In this document: positions 22,262-34,090 of the stretch, piece after piece
How positions within the stretch are numbered: position 1 is the stretch's first letter
Layout of the letters: every line of letters begins with the position of its first letter
Assembly (NCBI GenBank): GCA_034509735.1
Contig: JACGWO010000003.1
Span: 2,666,001 to 2,730,000, forward strand
Length of the DNA: 64,000 nt
Reading direction: 5' to 3'
From: Sesamum alatum
Lineage: Eukaryota; Streptophyta; Magnoliopsida; Lamiales; Pedaliaceae
Position numbers and translations under genes: made by a program
Notes under the pieces: generated by a model
What the model was told of the DNA's origin: nothing
The model's database searches: none
What the model saw: only the letters and a program-made list of their open reading frames with translations

Positions 22262-23530
22262 ATTATTTTGATTCGGTTGAAGATCCATCTGAGTCACTTT
22301 CTATTTCTTCCTCATAAATGCTTTCATCTGAGGGAAGATCTTCGAATTGGTAGATTGGTACCAAATCACCATAGTAGACTGCATCTAGGATGTCTTTTGT
22401 GGCTTCAAATTGGCGTAATTCACCACATTTCTGCGGGCAATCTGGGAAGATATGTCCTTTTGCTTCGCACGTTTAGCAGTTGCAATCCTTAAAACTTTCA
22501 TTAGCTCGGGTATGGGCTCATCTAAAAGTTCTTCGTGTAGGGGTTCATCTTGTGGATTTCGCCTCTGATCGTCTAGATCCTTGGGATGAAGCCCTTGTTG
22601 GTCCTGTTCTCCGTCCAGATTTGTATGATCTGGCTTTTGATTTGGACCACCATGATCTCCTTCTGAAAGAGGATTTTCTGGAACTCCTGGAATAAGAGTC
22701 ACTACCTTGCTTTCTCCTCTTCTTTTGCTCGCTTGATTCTTCTATAATAGTTGGAAAACCGTTATTATCACAACAGAGAGGGGTTCTTTTGATTTTACCT
22801 CTCAGTCTCTTCATGTTCTTTTGGACAGATGCTTGGTAACACCAATCCTTTAGTTTGTCTTTAAGGAAAGGCATCCTCCTTGCAACTAAATCTAGTTGAC
22901 CTGCAGGTACTTTGTATGATTGTATCAACATTTCCCTCCATGGGCTGCAGATCATTGCAAAGAACATTGGGGCAGCTACTTCGGTTGTTACCCCACTCTG
23001 GAAGAAGTATTTGCGGAACCAGTAGATATATTCATCTACTGCACAGATACTTCTTAATTCGAGGCCAAAGAGAGCTTGTGCATACTCCCTAGCCTTTTCT
23101 GTTCTGCTTCCTTCGAAGTATCCATCTCCGATGAAGTGAATCTTGATTAACCTTCCAAGTCTATCCGCGATTGCACTTTTAGACTCGCCTTCAAGGATGC
23201 TTGCTTTGGTTTCTTCTCGGGTATTATGCCATCCAATCTTTACCGACCCTTCCAAGCTGAACTCCAAATGCTTTATGAAGTTATCCTTGTCTAATTCCAT
23301 TGTAGTTGCTGCAATTTTCATGGTTGCAACCCATTCATCTATTAGCTTCTCGATGTTTCAGAAGTCGATAACATCCAGGTTGAGAACAGTGCCATATGGA
23401 TGTAAGGGCTGGAGCATGGTCCTTGCCCATGGTGTGTCTTCAGGCACTTGTCTTGGATTCCTTCCTGGGTTTTCTCGCAATCTTGTCCCTACGAAAGTAG
23501 GGGTAGCATTCGTGTGAAAATTCGTACCTT
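22262..23530 (-). pseudogene. caulimovirid coat protein with CCHC zinc finger (broken)
   Basis: The main open stretch (Met at 23321) holds the capsid core: LDKDNFIKHLEFSLEGSVKI, then a FIGDGYFEGSRTEKAREYA segment and YIYWFRKYFFQSG. Upstream homologous sequence (to about 23530) is cut by a stop near 23359. Downstream comes a Lys/Arg/Ser-rich basic region. In another frame follows the C-x-C-x2-C-x4-H-x4-C motif (about 22490-22440) typical of caulimovirid coat proteins, with a stop codon inside it. The acidic end terminates at 22262. It would package the DNA genome. Confidence 0.7.
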
Positions 23531-23731
23531 CTCTCATTGGATGATCCTACGGAGGATCATTTGAGCCTGTGCTTCCCTCCGGCGGTGGTAAAGCTGGAGT
23601 GACCTCATTGGTTTGGATGTTGACTAAATCCACAATCCCTAGTTGGGAAAAGGATTCAGCTAACTCTATTAGATCCAATAAATCCACTCTTGATATCTCC
23701 ATTAGTTTATGGATTTGATGATCTCGATGAT

Positions 23732-23971
23732 TTATTCTTCTTGTGTCTTTGGCTTCGAGATCTCCTTTCCCTTTCCCTTCTGATGTAGAAAAGATACCGG
23801 TCCAAGGGCATCCCTGATGCGTTCCTGATGAGATCTGGATGTCTCATGGGTATTCCTTTGATTTCTTTTCAGATCTGTGACCTCAGCCTTCAGAGCTGTA
23901 AGATCCTTCTGTAGATTTGGTAAGATCTTTAGGATCTCATCCATCTTTTGGTTCAAGAGGTCTATTTTCAT
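23732..23971 (-). pseudogene. coiled-coil viral protein remnant
   Basis: 79-codon frame with a leucine/isoleucine heptad pattern (LLNQKMDEILKILPNLQKDL onward) and a basic C-terminus. Caulimovirids encode coiled-coil virion-associated or aphid-factor-like proteins in this place. Here it may be the N-terminal part of the coat protein ORF. Function is inferred from position and coil only. Confidence 0.45.
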
Positions 23972-24179
23972 AGGTATATGGATTAACCTATGTCCATAGT
24001 CTTGAACTGTCTTTTGGACCTCTCTAAAGTCCTGAGAGTACTTTGAGGCATCCGGTTCGAGTTCCCTCTAATTAGTTCTTTTAATCATTATTTTTAGAAC
24101 TGTATCTTTTCAAAGAATCTACCTGTTCCAGATCTCCTGGCTGGGATTCTTCCATGGATCTCAGCTCCTTGTAGACGTC

Positions 24180-24386
24180 TCACTGCATTTCCAGGTAGTG
24201 CCTGTTGGACATGGCGATTCTGTGCCATTCCTCTTTCTCTTCCTTTGGAAGAAGTGATGGATCGACCAACCTTGGACTATTGGCGATGGTTCTAAGAATT
24301 TCCATAAGAAATTCTGTTTTCTGTATTTTCAGAATCTGAAAATATTCCCTGTTTTCAATATAACTCGAACTTTCGTTCGATTCCAT
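24180..24386 (-). CDS. small ORF at the 5' end of the endogenous virus
   Basis: 68 codons, the first Met after the viral PBS. The sequence is acidic and has KTEFLMEILRTIANSPRLVD. It could be a first small viral ORF. I do not recognise the family. Confidence 0.35.
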   Translation of the reverse strand: MESNESSSYIENREYFQILKIQKTEFLMEILRTIANSPRLVDPSLLPKEEKEEWHRIAMSNRHYLEMQ

Positions 24387-24456
24387 ACTTTTAAAATATC
24401 CTCCGTTAGGGATAAAATATCAATATGTAATATAAACAAATATTTTTTCAATAAAC

Positions 24457-24473
24457 CTAGGCTCTGATATCAT
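24457..24473 (-). promoter_or_regulatory. caulimovirid tRNA-Met primer binding site
   Basis: Minus strand TGATATCAGAGCCTAGG resembles the TGGTATCAGAGC site that primes minus-strand DNA synthesis in Caulimoviridae. It marks the start of the viral coordinate system and supports the orientation. Confidence 0.65.
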
Positions 24474-24482
24474 TTCTAAGGA

Positions 24483-24712
24483 GCATGGGTGATAAAATGC
24501 CAAAAGAAATGGAAATGGACTAAAATGCTCATTTTAAAGCTGTAAAGGGGTAAAATTGTCCAAAATTTGGCCAAATTCGTCCAGATTCGGTCGGAGGACT
24601 AAAATTACTACATTTTCAAAAGTTACAGGACTAAAATTTTGCCAGTGTCAAAGTTACGGGACTACAAACGCCACCCCCCCAAGATATGGGACTAATTTTG
24701 CAATTTTTCCCT
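24483..24712. repeat. Mutator-type terminal sequence or small MITE
   Basis: A 230 bp stretch rich in 'GGGACTAA..TTTGCAATTTTTCCC'-type words, which recur near the ends of several elements here (27160, 56950, 58440). It interrupts the C-terminus of the MULE transposase just after a zinc-knuckle-like CNKCHREGHNK. I could not find a clear target duplication. Confidence 0.35.
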
Positions 24713-26291
24713 TTCTTTTTGTTGTGGCCTTCTCGATGACATTTGTTGCATGATAAAGTCTTCGGCCAACTCTGCTAAGTTTCTGGCTTCTGTTTGCTGA
24801 AGGGGTTGGTTCATCTTGTTCTCATCTTCTCACTTTTGTAGGTCTTCCCGGCAATCTTATATCAGAATTTGGTGCTACTAGCCCCTTCCCCGTTTCTGGC
24901 CACTCTATTTGTCCCCTTACAGGATTAACGATAAAGCTATATGCTTTTTGGAATGTTTCAATGGAGTAGAATTTGTGAACATAGTCCTCGGGGATTCTCC
25001 CACAAGAGACAATTTCACTAACTGCATGAACGCAAGGGATTCCAGTTAACTCCCATCTTCAGCAAGAACAAGTCTTCATGTCGATGTCAACAGCATTTTG
25101 GTCACCATGCATATCCCTTACTTCAAATTTAGAGCCCCCAGCATATGTTGAATTGCAAGTTCTTGTCTCATTTTTCATCTTTTCAATCACTTTTTGCACC
25201 TTAGGACAAAGAGGTCCATGCCATGTCACTACTGCATCTCTTCTACTTTGCAATCTCTTTTGCAAATATATTCGAATTGTCTCCAGCATGCTAAACAATG
25301 GTTTGTTCCTTGCTTCAAGAATAGTAGAATTGAAGCTCTCATATAAATTGTTGAGGAGAATGTCACATTTAGGATATATCCTGAAATGTGACCTGGACCA
25401 GTGTCTTGGGTTCAGTTCAGAAAGCCAACCATGTGCTGCTTCATTGAAACTCTTAAGAGATTCCATCTCTACTTTGAATCGGCTTACAGTGGATGCTTTG
25501 GCTAGCTTCCATACTATATCCTTCAATGCCAACCCAGAGTGGATCTTCTTGAAATTATTGTACATGTGCCTCACACAAAAATCTGTGCTCCACTTCTGGA
25601 AAAACATCATAAACCGCAGGTAGCAATCCCTGTATGGAAACAAAAAATCGTTATTCATATGAGTCATGTAATGAATGAAATTTGATAATCATAAATTACC
25701 TTCTGCCTGTCTGAAATTATGGTCCATTTATTATGTTCATACATGCCAACATCCTGCTGGAGCTTTTCAAGGAACCATCCCCAAGTATCCTATCGGAAAT
25801 TACCTTCTGCCTGTCTGAAATTATGGTCCATTCATTTCGTCTAGCATATTGACATTGTCATGTTCAAGTATCCTCATGGGCCCATGCTGAAGGTTTTCAC
25901 AATCATCTTCACTCAACCCATATTCACTATCAACTAGGTTGTCTTCTCTCTCTTCCTCACTTGATTCCATCAATTCATCACCCTCAATTCCTATTTCACT
26001 ATCTTCTCCCCCAATGTTTTCCTCCTCAAGTCCACTCTCAACTTCAAACACCTTAATCACTCTATTTGACACTGCAAGTTCCACCATTCTCCTAACATCT
26101 TACTCAGTCAACAGAAAAATCAAACCAGTATTGAGATTGCATCGAGGAATTAAGTAGTAGAAAACCAAAGGACATCTATACCCAATCAATTTTCCCAGTG
26201 AATCAATCAATGAAAGGGACATGTTATCTCCTTCACAGAAATCAATGTAATCAACTTCACCTCCAACGTATAATATTTTTAGGTTCTTCAA
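24713..26291 (-). pseudogene. MULE transposase (MuDR type), deleted and broken
   Basis: Pieces in order on the minus strand: an N-terminal PB1-like segment (LKILYVGGEVDYIDFCEGDN, 26291), an acidic region (26087-25821), only the end of the DDE domain (KWTIISDRQK, about 25728-25700), an intron with GT..AG at 25699-25630, the MULE helical region (25667-25059), a SWIM zinc finger (MKTCSC then WELTGIPCVHA) and a C-terminal zinc knuckle near 24740. Most of the catalytic domain is missing and several stops and shifts are present. The family cuts and pastes Mutator-like elements. Confidence 0.75.
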
Positions 26292-27195
26292 TTAATGCTC
26301 CACAATGATGCATCTTTACCATAAATAAATTACATTATGTTCCTGCATTTTCCATATACTTTTCTCATCAAAACTTCTGAATTCTCACATAAAAAATAAA
26401 AAAAATAAAAAATAGTTTGACCACAGAAACATATTCCCACCCCCAACAAGAACATATTCTCAACCCAATAGAAAATATTGACAGAAACATATTCACAAAA
26501 AAAAAAAAAAAAATAACTGGTTTGACCACAAAAACATTCTCAACCCTAACAGATTCGAGCACAAAAACTTCCACAAACATATCTTGACAGAAATATTTCT
26601 TCCCAGATATATATGACAAAAAATTCCATAAAAACAAGATATTTGATCGTAAGAACCCTAACCCCAAAATCTATAGAAAACAAGAAATTTGCAACTAGAA
26701 ATTGAATACTTACGATATTTTGGCACACCATCGAATATCTCATTATCACGAAGCCTCATCTTTCTCATACAAGATTCAAGTCTTCAAGAAATTTTTTGCG
26801 TAGAACCCTAACCCTAAATTTCTCTCTGCCTCTGTTGCTGGGTTTTGTTTGTGAAACTTGAAAGGAAAAGTCGATGACTTTTCCTTTCAAGTTGTCAGCC
26901 CAAAAAAGCGTTTTGGGCTGATACTTTTTAAGGTTTTTTTTTTTTTTTTTTTTTGTGGTTTTTTGTTTTTGTTGTTTTATACATAAATAGATTTTAATTT
27001 ATTTTTTTAGAAAAATCAAAATGTCCAAATTATCCCTGCCTGCTAAGACATTTACCGGTCACATGCCTATTTTTCAGCCATTTTTTCGTTGAAAAATAGT
27101 CTGAGGGACCAATTTGAAACAAAAACTAAACTTTAAGAATACTTAAGTCAAAAAATGAAACTTAAGGGACTAAATATGGCATTTGCCCTTATAAT
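26292..27195 (-). other. 5' flank and probable end of the MULE
   Basis: AT-rich sequence upstream of the MULE N-terminus, with long A and T runs (about 26497, 26937). It ends at about 27195 in a 'GGGACTAAATATGGCATTTGCCC' type segment that resembles, in inverse, the start at 24483 (GGG..AAAATGCC). It is plausible as the other terminal repeat. The small open frames are not convincing genes. Confidence 0.35.
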
Positions 27196-27394
27196 TATAT
27201 CAAATTATTTTTTTAATAATATATGAAGTGATACTTTTATAAGTTTTTTACACTGATTATTTAGTGTACATCAACTATAATTGTAAAGATAGGAAAATTA
27301 AAGAAAAAGTATAAAATCATAACTCTAGATAACTTTGTTACAAAATCAAATGGAATTGATGATTTAAGAAATAATTATTAAATGATAACATTAT
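27196..27394. other. AT-rich intergenic spacer, nothing recognised
   Basis: About 200 bp of AT-rich DNA between the MULE end and the duplicated AT-rich block. No coding or repeat signal is supported. Confidence 0.5.
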
Positions 27395-28859
27395 TTGGAT
27401 ATACACCTTTTGAATTCCATTTTAACCAATCAATTGTTCATGATATATTTATTTACCTGATTAATTCTATAATTATTATAATATAACCTTAAATTTGTAA
27501 TAGTACATATTTATATTAACCAATTTGATAGAGTAAATAATTTTGGAACTATTTTCTTTTTAATTTTAGTTTTGAAATATTCATATTTAGACACAGAAAA
27601 GTAAGAAGCTATTTATTTTATACTTTTTCTTTTCATATTTTGTTTCGATTAGGCTAATCAAATAATATAAGGTCTGAAAAGTATATACAAGATAAACCAT
27701 AGGAAAAGAAAGCCAAAACAATTAATAATTTTTTGTTGATTCTTTCTAATAAGGGTAAATAATAAACTATCTTCTGGTATATTTGTAATTTGATTTTATC
27801 ATGTTTCTTTATTGAACTTATTAGAGAAAAAGGACACAGATAGATTTTTTCTACATTATTATGTAATACTTATTTTCTTATTCTCATGTTGGTTAATTAA
27901 AGGAATTTAATATAGTTTAATTTATAACTATGTTTTGAATTATATCTCACAAAACATAAAACACTAAAATAAGAATTAAAGATGAAATTTTATGGATACT
28001 ATGCCCATGGAAAAAATTATAAAAAAAACCTTGATCTAATATATAAAAATTAAGGTTCCAAACTTGTATTTAAATTCATTGTATTTAACTATACATTGTA
28101 AGTTTTGTTATTAAGATAAAAACTTGAGGGTTCTGATTAATGGAATAATATTTTATTTATACATTTTTCCTGTAATATTATTTTTGTTATAATATCTTAA
28201 TGTTGTGGTAATCTTGATAAAGAAAATTATTCAATTTACATAAATATAATTTTATTAGATATTGATTGTTTATTTTTTATTTTCTTGATCTTGATTGACT
28301 ATGAATATTAGTTGATTAAGAAATTTACTACTATAATTAATAGTTGAAAAAAATTGCATATATCAAATTTTAGCATATGAAATTACTTGACTTGGTTTTT
28401 ATGTGATATATTTAAAATGCTATGCACATGATATACAGACATGGATTAAAATAAAGTTTAAACTTAATTTAATAGTATTTTTTTTAACAATTTTTACGTC
28501 TTTATAATTTGATCTTTAAATAAAGATCCATGATCTGGTTATTATATATGTATTTTATAATTAATATGATACAAACTTAAAACATTGGATAATGGTATTA
28601 TCAATATAAAAATTTAAAATAAATTTTTCATGGTTTATGTTTATTAATTTTTTGTAATACCTATTATAATATTAACACATAATATGAACTATTTAGTTGT
28701 TTTCACTAATATTTTTAATTAGTATTCTTTCAGTTGTTAAGCACATATAAAGTTAAATGGTATGGTATAGGACACTAATGGAGATTGAGTAATAGATGTT
28801 AAGCATATATAAAGTTAAATTAAGTTAGACTAGATTATATCCTATATGTATTATATATC
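27395..28859. repeat. AT-rich duplicated block, copy 1 (left part)
   Basis: Aligns over its length with 43788-45215, for example the shared words AAGATAAAAACTTGAGGGTT (about 28115 and 44498) and GTAATAGTACATATTTATAT. The block continues on the other side of the gypsy element at 42137-42408. It contains no gene. It is non-coding DNA duplicated before the gypsy insertion. Confidence 0.8.
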
Positions 28860-29261
28860 TGATGTTGTGAGATCTTGTTTCACTCTCTTTTGATGAGTTG
28901 ATGTGTGAGTGTATCTTTCATTAGCCTTGGACGGGGGTATTTATAGGTAAGTTTTCAGGAAGAACTCGTATTCTTATCTAATTGTAATTGACCTCGTACG
29001 ATATCTTCTGCCTGATCTGCCTTTATGATCTTCATGGATTTTCAAGGATCTTGTAGGATTATGGTGCTTCGGCGTGGCTAAGTACGAGGCCTCTTCTTTA
29101 TGAGGTCACCATTATCTTTCACTCGAACCTGACTTGATCGCACCTCAGAGCATTGGGGGTACTGCCGACTAGATTTGGTCTGAGGCTAATCCCACGCGGT
29201 CCCTCGTAGCTATTCCTTCGTTTATTTCCCTCGTATCGTATGATATCTTTTTCCCACATCA
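28860..29261 (-). repeat. 3' LTR of the gypsy element
   Basis: 402 bp. Matches 41738-42136 closely. Starts TGATGTTGTGAGATC and ends TTTTTCCCACATCA on the plus strand. Preceded by target duplication ATATC. Confidence 0.9.
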
Positions 29262-29280
29262 TCAGTCCCCCAACTTCCTT
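29262..29280 (-). promoter_or_regulatory. polypurine tract of the gypsy element
   Basis: Minus strand AAGGAAGTTGGGGGACTGA lies directly inside the 3' LTR, as expected for the plus-strand primer. Confidence 0.75.
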
Positions 29281-30581
29281 GACGCATCGTATTTTGATTA
29301 GGCGGGAAGGAACTTTCAAAAAATTTTGAATTGGTTCCTTTGGGCGGTCTTTTAGAGTTTTACTTTTTCGCCCCTTCGCATTTTACCCATATCCGCTGCA
29401 ATGATTACCTTGTCCAGGTTCACCGACCCTTTTACCATAGGCACTCTGCACGTGTCTCTTCCATATCTGATCATTTCAACTTTCACCTTTCTCTCTCCTG
29501 GACGCGTGTCCTTTTACTACGCCCTTTTACCATCTCTTCACGTAATATATATACGTGAGTGCGGGTGTGGAGGTTTCTTCTTCAGCGTTTCTTGTCAAGA
29601 CCCACTGCACTCTTCCTCCCTGTGCTATGTACCTTCGTCTTCCTCGATCACTCAAGGTACTCTTCCTATTTGCTCCTCCCCCTTTCGTGTAGTTTTTGAG
29701 ATGTGTCTGTAATGGGTGTGCGACCTGCGTAGTTCATGGACTATGGCTATACCACCTCCGATCGGACATCCTCCGACTCTTCTTTCTCATCTCCCCCCTA
29801 CTACACGCTCTCTACCTCAAAAAATCAGAGGAAAGATGACCCGTCGCACCAGAGCTTCCTCCTCAAAAGAAACTTCCTCTTCTTCGGTCAATGAAATTTC
29901 CCTGATAGTTTCACCACGATTTCTTCTTTGCCCCCAATAATGTCTTCCAAATCCATAGTGAAGACGGTCAACCTTTTGGGTCTTCCTGAAGGATTCGAGA
30001 TTTTAACCCCCATAGAATACCAGCGGGCCAACAACCCTCCCGCTGGGTGTGTGATTGTGTACGCGGCCCAGTGTGTTTCCGGGCTACGTTTCCCCCTTCA
30101 CCCGTTGTGGTCAATCTTTTAGTAACTTTAGGAATTCCTCCCAGCCAGCTGAATCCAAACTCCTATAGGCTAGTGGTCGGGTTCCTTTTGTGTTGTCAGC
30201 TCTACCATATAGAACCAAATGTCGAGAACTTCCTAGGTGTTTTCTCCCCAAGACTCACCCCCGGGGAATGTTTTTTTCATTTTTCTCCTCGTCCAGGCTT
30301 GATGTTTATCCATGACAAACCTTCTTCCTATGAAGCCTGGAAAAACCGTTTTTTCTTTGTCCAAAAGGCCGAATGGGAAGTTCCTCTGGTTTGGCGGTCT
30401 TCTTTGAATGATCTTCCCTCTATAAACTTTGAGTTGCTAAATGAGAGGGTAAAGGCCGCGGGCCCTCTAGACCATGGTTTTAAGGCTAACGCCTTGGTGG
30501 AGGAGGACCTTTTGATAGTGGCAGGGCTTCATCCCATTCCCGACACTTATACTGGCCTCGAAAGTCGCTACTTCCGCCTTC

Positions 30582-30645
30582 GTAAGTATACTTCCATCGT
30601 CTTCGTACATTTTTTTTATTTTGGTATTTTAACATTTTCTTGCAG
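30582..30645 (+). other. short intron of the antisense ORF
   Basis: 64 bp, begins GTAAGTATAC and ends in a T-rich tract with TTGCAG. Removing it leaves the Ser-rich part in frame with the upstream domain except for one TGA. Confidence 0.6.
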
Positions 30646-31180
30646 AGACCATGATGAACTGAGCTGCCGTTCGCAAGTTTCTCTCGGAGAACGTACCCTC
30701 GAACCCCCTATCTTCTTCGAGCACGACGTCGGCGTCGGCCACACCTTCTGACATCCAATCAAGCGGTCGAGGTCAATCCCCCTCTCGTACGCCTCTAGTC
30801 GTGGGGCCTAGCTCCTCTTCCCCTAGTCCGACCCCGACGGGATATGTCAATCCTTCCTCGGAGAGTCCTGTGATCGAAGTGGAGACTTCTCCTGAAGGTG
30901 ATACAACTCCGGCTCCCTCTTCTCCGCCGTTTGTGCTACTGTCTGAGGTGGGATCTTGTTCCCAAAAGAGGTCGCGAGTTGAGGAGGCTCCTCAGGTGGA
31001 AGAGGCTTTCCTGTCCGATCCGACTCAAGCTGCTGCCTCTGCCTCCTTCCCTCTACCAGTAATGACCCCCCAATTCAATCCTAAGGTCGGGGTATCGAAC
31101 ATGTGCAAGGTGGCGAACAAAAGTGACGTGGAGTTTCTGTCCGGTCGGTCCATGGAGAGTTTAGGGCATCTGATACTGTA

Positions 31181-33163
31181 ACAGATGTTAGAATAGGTGA
31201 CCATGAAGCCAATCTTGTTAAGCGAATTGTAACTTATGTCTGAACAATTTAAAAGTTTTAATAACACCTCGATAAATAAGAAAGTGAAATTCATCTGGCA
31301 CATACTTTGTCTATGTTCACTTTAACTGTTTTATTACTATTCGCTACACAAACAAAGCCCACAGACTGAGATCGCATTTTGGGGACTGGGACTACGCTTA
31401 GAGGTAGGTCCATGAAATCAGTTCCGCTGAATCAGTCTGAAAATCTCCAAGTTAAGGAATCTCAAAAATGGGTACCGGGATTCCACTTGAGACTTGCACT
31501 AAGCATCTGCTATCATGTTTCATCGATGGGTGACGAGGGTCGTCTAAGCAGTGTTAGTAGGTCAGCTTGGTGGGGAGCAACAGACTGAGGTGACTCGCAG
31601 GAACCGTCTTACGGAGGACTTTGAGTAGGGTCGGCTAGGTATGACGTGAGTTCTCGATTCCAACGGTACAGGTCAATCCTTTGACTTGAGGAATTGTTGA
31701 GTTTACCTGTACATCGAGACTGTATCTTATGTATGGTGAGAGATTGCCAAAATATAGTTGAGTAGTCATAAGCCATATCTAGTGCAGCCACGGTGTGCAA
31801 CGTGACAGTAGTTTCCAAGAAAGGATCTGTCTCATGTCAAGAGTATTGACAGTAGTGTCTCACAATACTATGTGTCTTGTCCCTAAAATCTGTGGCCACA
31901 GTAACTGAACAGAAGGGAAGGATTCCCTGCGGCGTTTGGTATATGACAGACCGACACTTAGGTCCAAGATGGGTACCTACGTAATCCATGCCCTAGACTC
32001 TAAGTGGTGAAACCGTAGGCGGAAGGATAGATGTACTGTAGAGCCTAAATGTTCATCCCCTCGCATATTCACCTAGTCTATAGTGCCATGGACCGTTGCT
32101 AGACAGCCACCCATGGTAACGGACAGATTCTAGGAATCTGACCAAGTCTAGCTGAAGGTGAACCTGAAGAGTCACACACAATCCGCACACATAACGTATT
32201 TAATTTAGAATTAAATATTTGGAGAGAGATGGAACGATTAAATTAGATTTAATCGGGTCTTTCTTTTCTTGGGAATGAATTAATTCCTTTTATTAGATGA
32301 AAGGAATTTATCTAATAAATTAGATTTATTGGAGATTAATTTAATGGGATAAGAATAAATATTTATATTTGATATATTTATTTATTGCCTCTTGGATTAT
32401 TTAAATGAGATTTAAATATTCCATTAAATTAATCAATGGTTGAGATGAAAGAGAGAAATCAATGGCTAGGATTGGTTTGACCAAGAAACTAGATATTAAC
32501 TAGGATTTGACTAGGTCAAATCCTATTCAAGGAGGAGTCTTCCAAGGAGTCGATGAAAATTACTCTCAAGTCTTCTGTTTAGAAGAGATGATGAAAAAAT
32601 TGAAACACACACACACATACACACACCACTCGGCCGACTCCTCCCCATACTCGGTCACTCTCTTCTCTCTTTGCCAAGAAACTCTCTTATGTTCTTTTGT
32701 TTTATACAATTGAACGTCAAGGAGGGTTGATCTCGTTAATCAATACCGTTTGATCAATCCGTCCTCTCCAAATAAACATACACTTGTTCTTTCGCTAGCA
32801 CGAGGATCAAGATATGTGGGCGGATTGCGTGTACGAATTAGAGGGTCTCAAACTCGAGATCTTGGAGCAAAACGGGGAGCAACGCCAGTAGTGGCTTGAA
32901 GACGAAAACGACAACCGGTAGGTTTCCGGTTTAATGTTTACGCCCTTTTTCTTTAAACCCTATGGCCTCCATGAAGTTTTGTATGTTTTATTATTCATGA
33001 GATACACCGAATGCCCGGGAGATTCAAGGGAACACCCCTTGAACGTCTTTATTTTAATCTCGTTTATGGCATGTTTAAATTCTTGCAATTTTAATTATAC
33101 CGCGCTTCCACATTCGCGCTATTCCCGTGCCGATCCACACGCCTTTGCTAGGCTTTTAACAGA
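31181..33163 (+). repeat. solo LTR (family 1) with ACAGA target duplications
   Basis: LTR at 31186-33158 (1973 bp), TGTTAG to CTTTTA, flanked by perfect 5 bp repeats ACAGA at 31181-31185 and 33159-33163. No internal element sequence remains, so LTR-LTR recombination removed it. It disrupts the antisense ORF. The TATA region seen in other copies is degenerate here (about 32520-32560), while several TTGACT/GTCAAA motifs remain near 32477-32530. Confidence 0.92.
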
Positions 33164-33759
33164 CGGCTATGGTAAAAACCTGGTAGTTTACTTTTTTCTT
33201 CCTCTTTCTATCTTTGCTACTTTCTGACGTTTTTCTTTGTTTTTCCAGACACCTCCAATAGTCATGGCCATGATCGAGCGATTCGACAAGATGAGGGCAA
33301 ATCTTGAAGCTGCTTTGTCCCAACTCAAAGAGGGTCGTATCACGGTGGAGTCTTTGAAGAAACAACTGGCTGATGAGGAGTCCAAATTCTAGGAGGAGAT
33401 ATCCTCGTTAAAGACTTAGTTGGAAGAAAACGATCGACAAATGTCCATGCAGGCGATGGAGATGGAGTCTCTTCGTACGACTTCCCTTCAGTCGTATTCG
33501 AGGGGTTGTGAGGAGGGTTTGTAGGCTGGCCATTCGGCAGCCGTTGCCGCTTACAAGGCTTCCCTTGAATATGCCGAGGAGGTATTCAGGCAAGACTCGT
33601 CGTTCTACGCTGATGGTTTTACTATCTGTGCTGAGCAGTTCAAGAATTTGGGAAATCTTCCCCCGGACTTTGATTTCAGTTTTCTGGATATGAGGGCGGA
33701 TGGTTTGGAGGATTGGGGGTGTGGGGCCTTCGGAGTAGCGGTTTTTTGGTTTTTTTTTT

Positions 33760-34090
33760 GATAGCCTTTTGTAATGACACTTTGTATGGGCACCTTTTGT
33801 CATGTTTTTAATTAAGGCAATGATGTTTTGGTTTTCCATCCTTTCCGCAAGTATCTGCGGTAATGCTTTTGAGATCGATATGTCTTGATTTTTGAGATGA
33901 TCTTTGAAAAAGCTGAAGTATTTCTTTTTTGCTTTCAATGAGAGATTTAAGCCAAGACATTTCCGAGAGCCGAAGGGCCTTGCTTTTATGAGGCTCAAAT
34001 TCACTCAAAAGGAAAATTCATTCTAGGATTCCTTTTGTCATTTGGCGAAAGGTTTGGCTTTGATAGTTCTCTTGCCCTTGAGGGACTAAT
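33760..34090. other. gypsy 3' non-coding region, no gene seen
   Basis: Sequence between the end of the antisense ORF and the tandem repeats. No domain is visible on either strand. Confidence 0.5.

Larger units (their letters stand above)
20279..24475 (-). mobile_element. endogenous caulimovirid (pararetrovirus) fragment
   Basis: Integrated, decayed Caulimoviridae sequence on the minus strand, from the tRNA-Met primer site at 24457-24473 (the conventional genome start) through a coiled-coil ORF, coat protein with zinc finger, movement protein and protease to the first part of the RT polyprotein. There it is cut by the element B LTR. RT and RNase H are missing. The order CP, then MP as a separate ORF, then PR-RT resembles what I recall of solendoviruses (tobacco vein clearing virus type) rather than badnaviruses or petuviruses. 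Genus assignment is tentative. All frames carry stops or shifts. Confidence 0.8.
29836..33755 (+). pseudogene. antisense spliced ORF (Transposase_28 type) inside the gypsy element
   Basis: Plus-strand gene antisense to gag-pol. Exon 1 (from about 29836 MTRRTRASSSKE, or 29940 MSSKSIVK) contains the 'putative gypsy type transposon' domain: GLPEGFEILTPIEYQRANN, GLRFPLHPL, a frameshift near 30115, then PSQLNPNSYRLVVGFLLCC. A GTAAGT..TTGCAG intron lies at about 30582-30645. Exon 2 is Ser/Pro/Thr-rich with stops near 30658 and 31179. It is interrupted by a solo LTR (31186-33158). A second likely intron runs from about 33173 to an AG near 33249. Exon 3 encodes a coiled-coil C-terminus (MIERFDKMRANLEAALSQLK) with three in-frame TAG codons. 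Its role in the element is unknown. Confidence 0.7.

Noticed and set aside
25078..25623. 181-residue plus-strand ORF
   Set aside because: Antisense shadow of the MULE transposase frame, which has the recognisable motifs.
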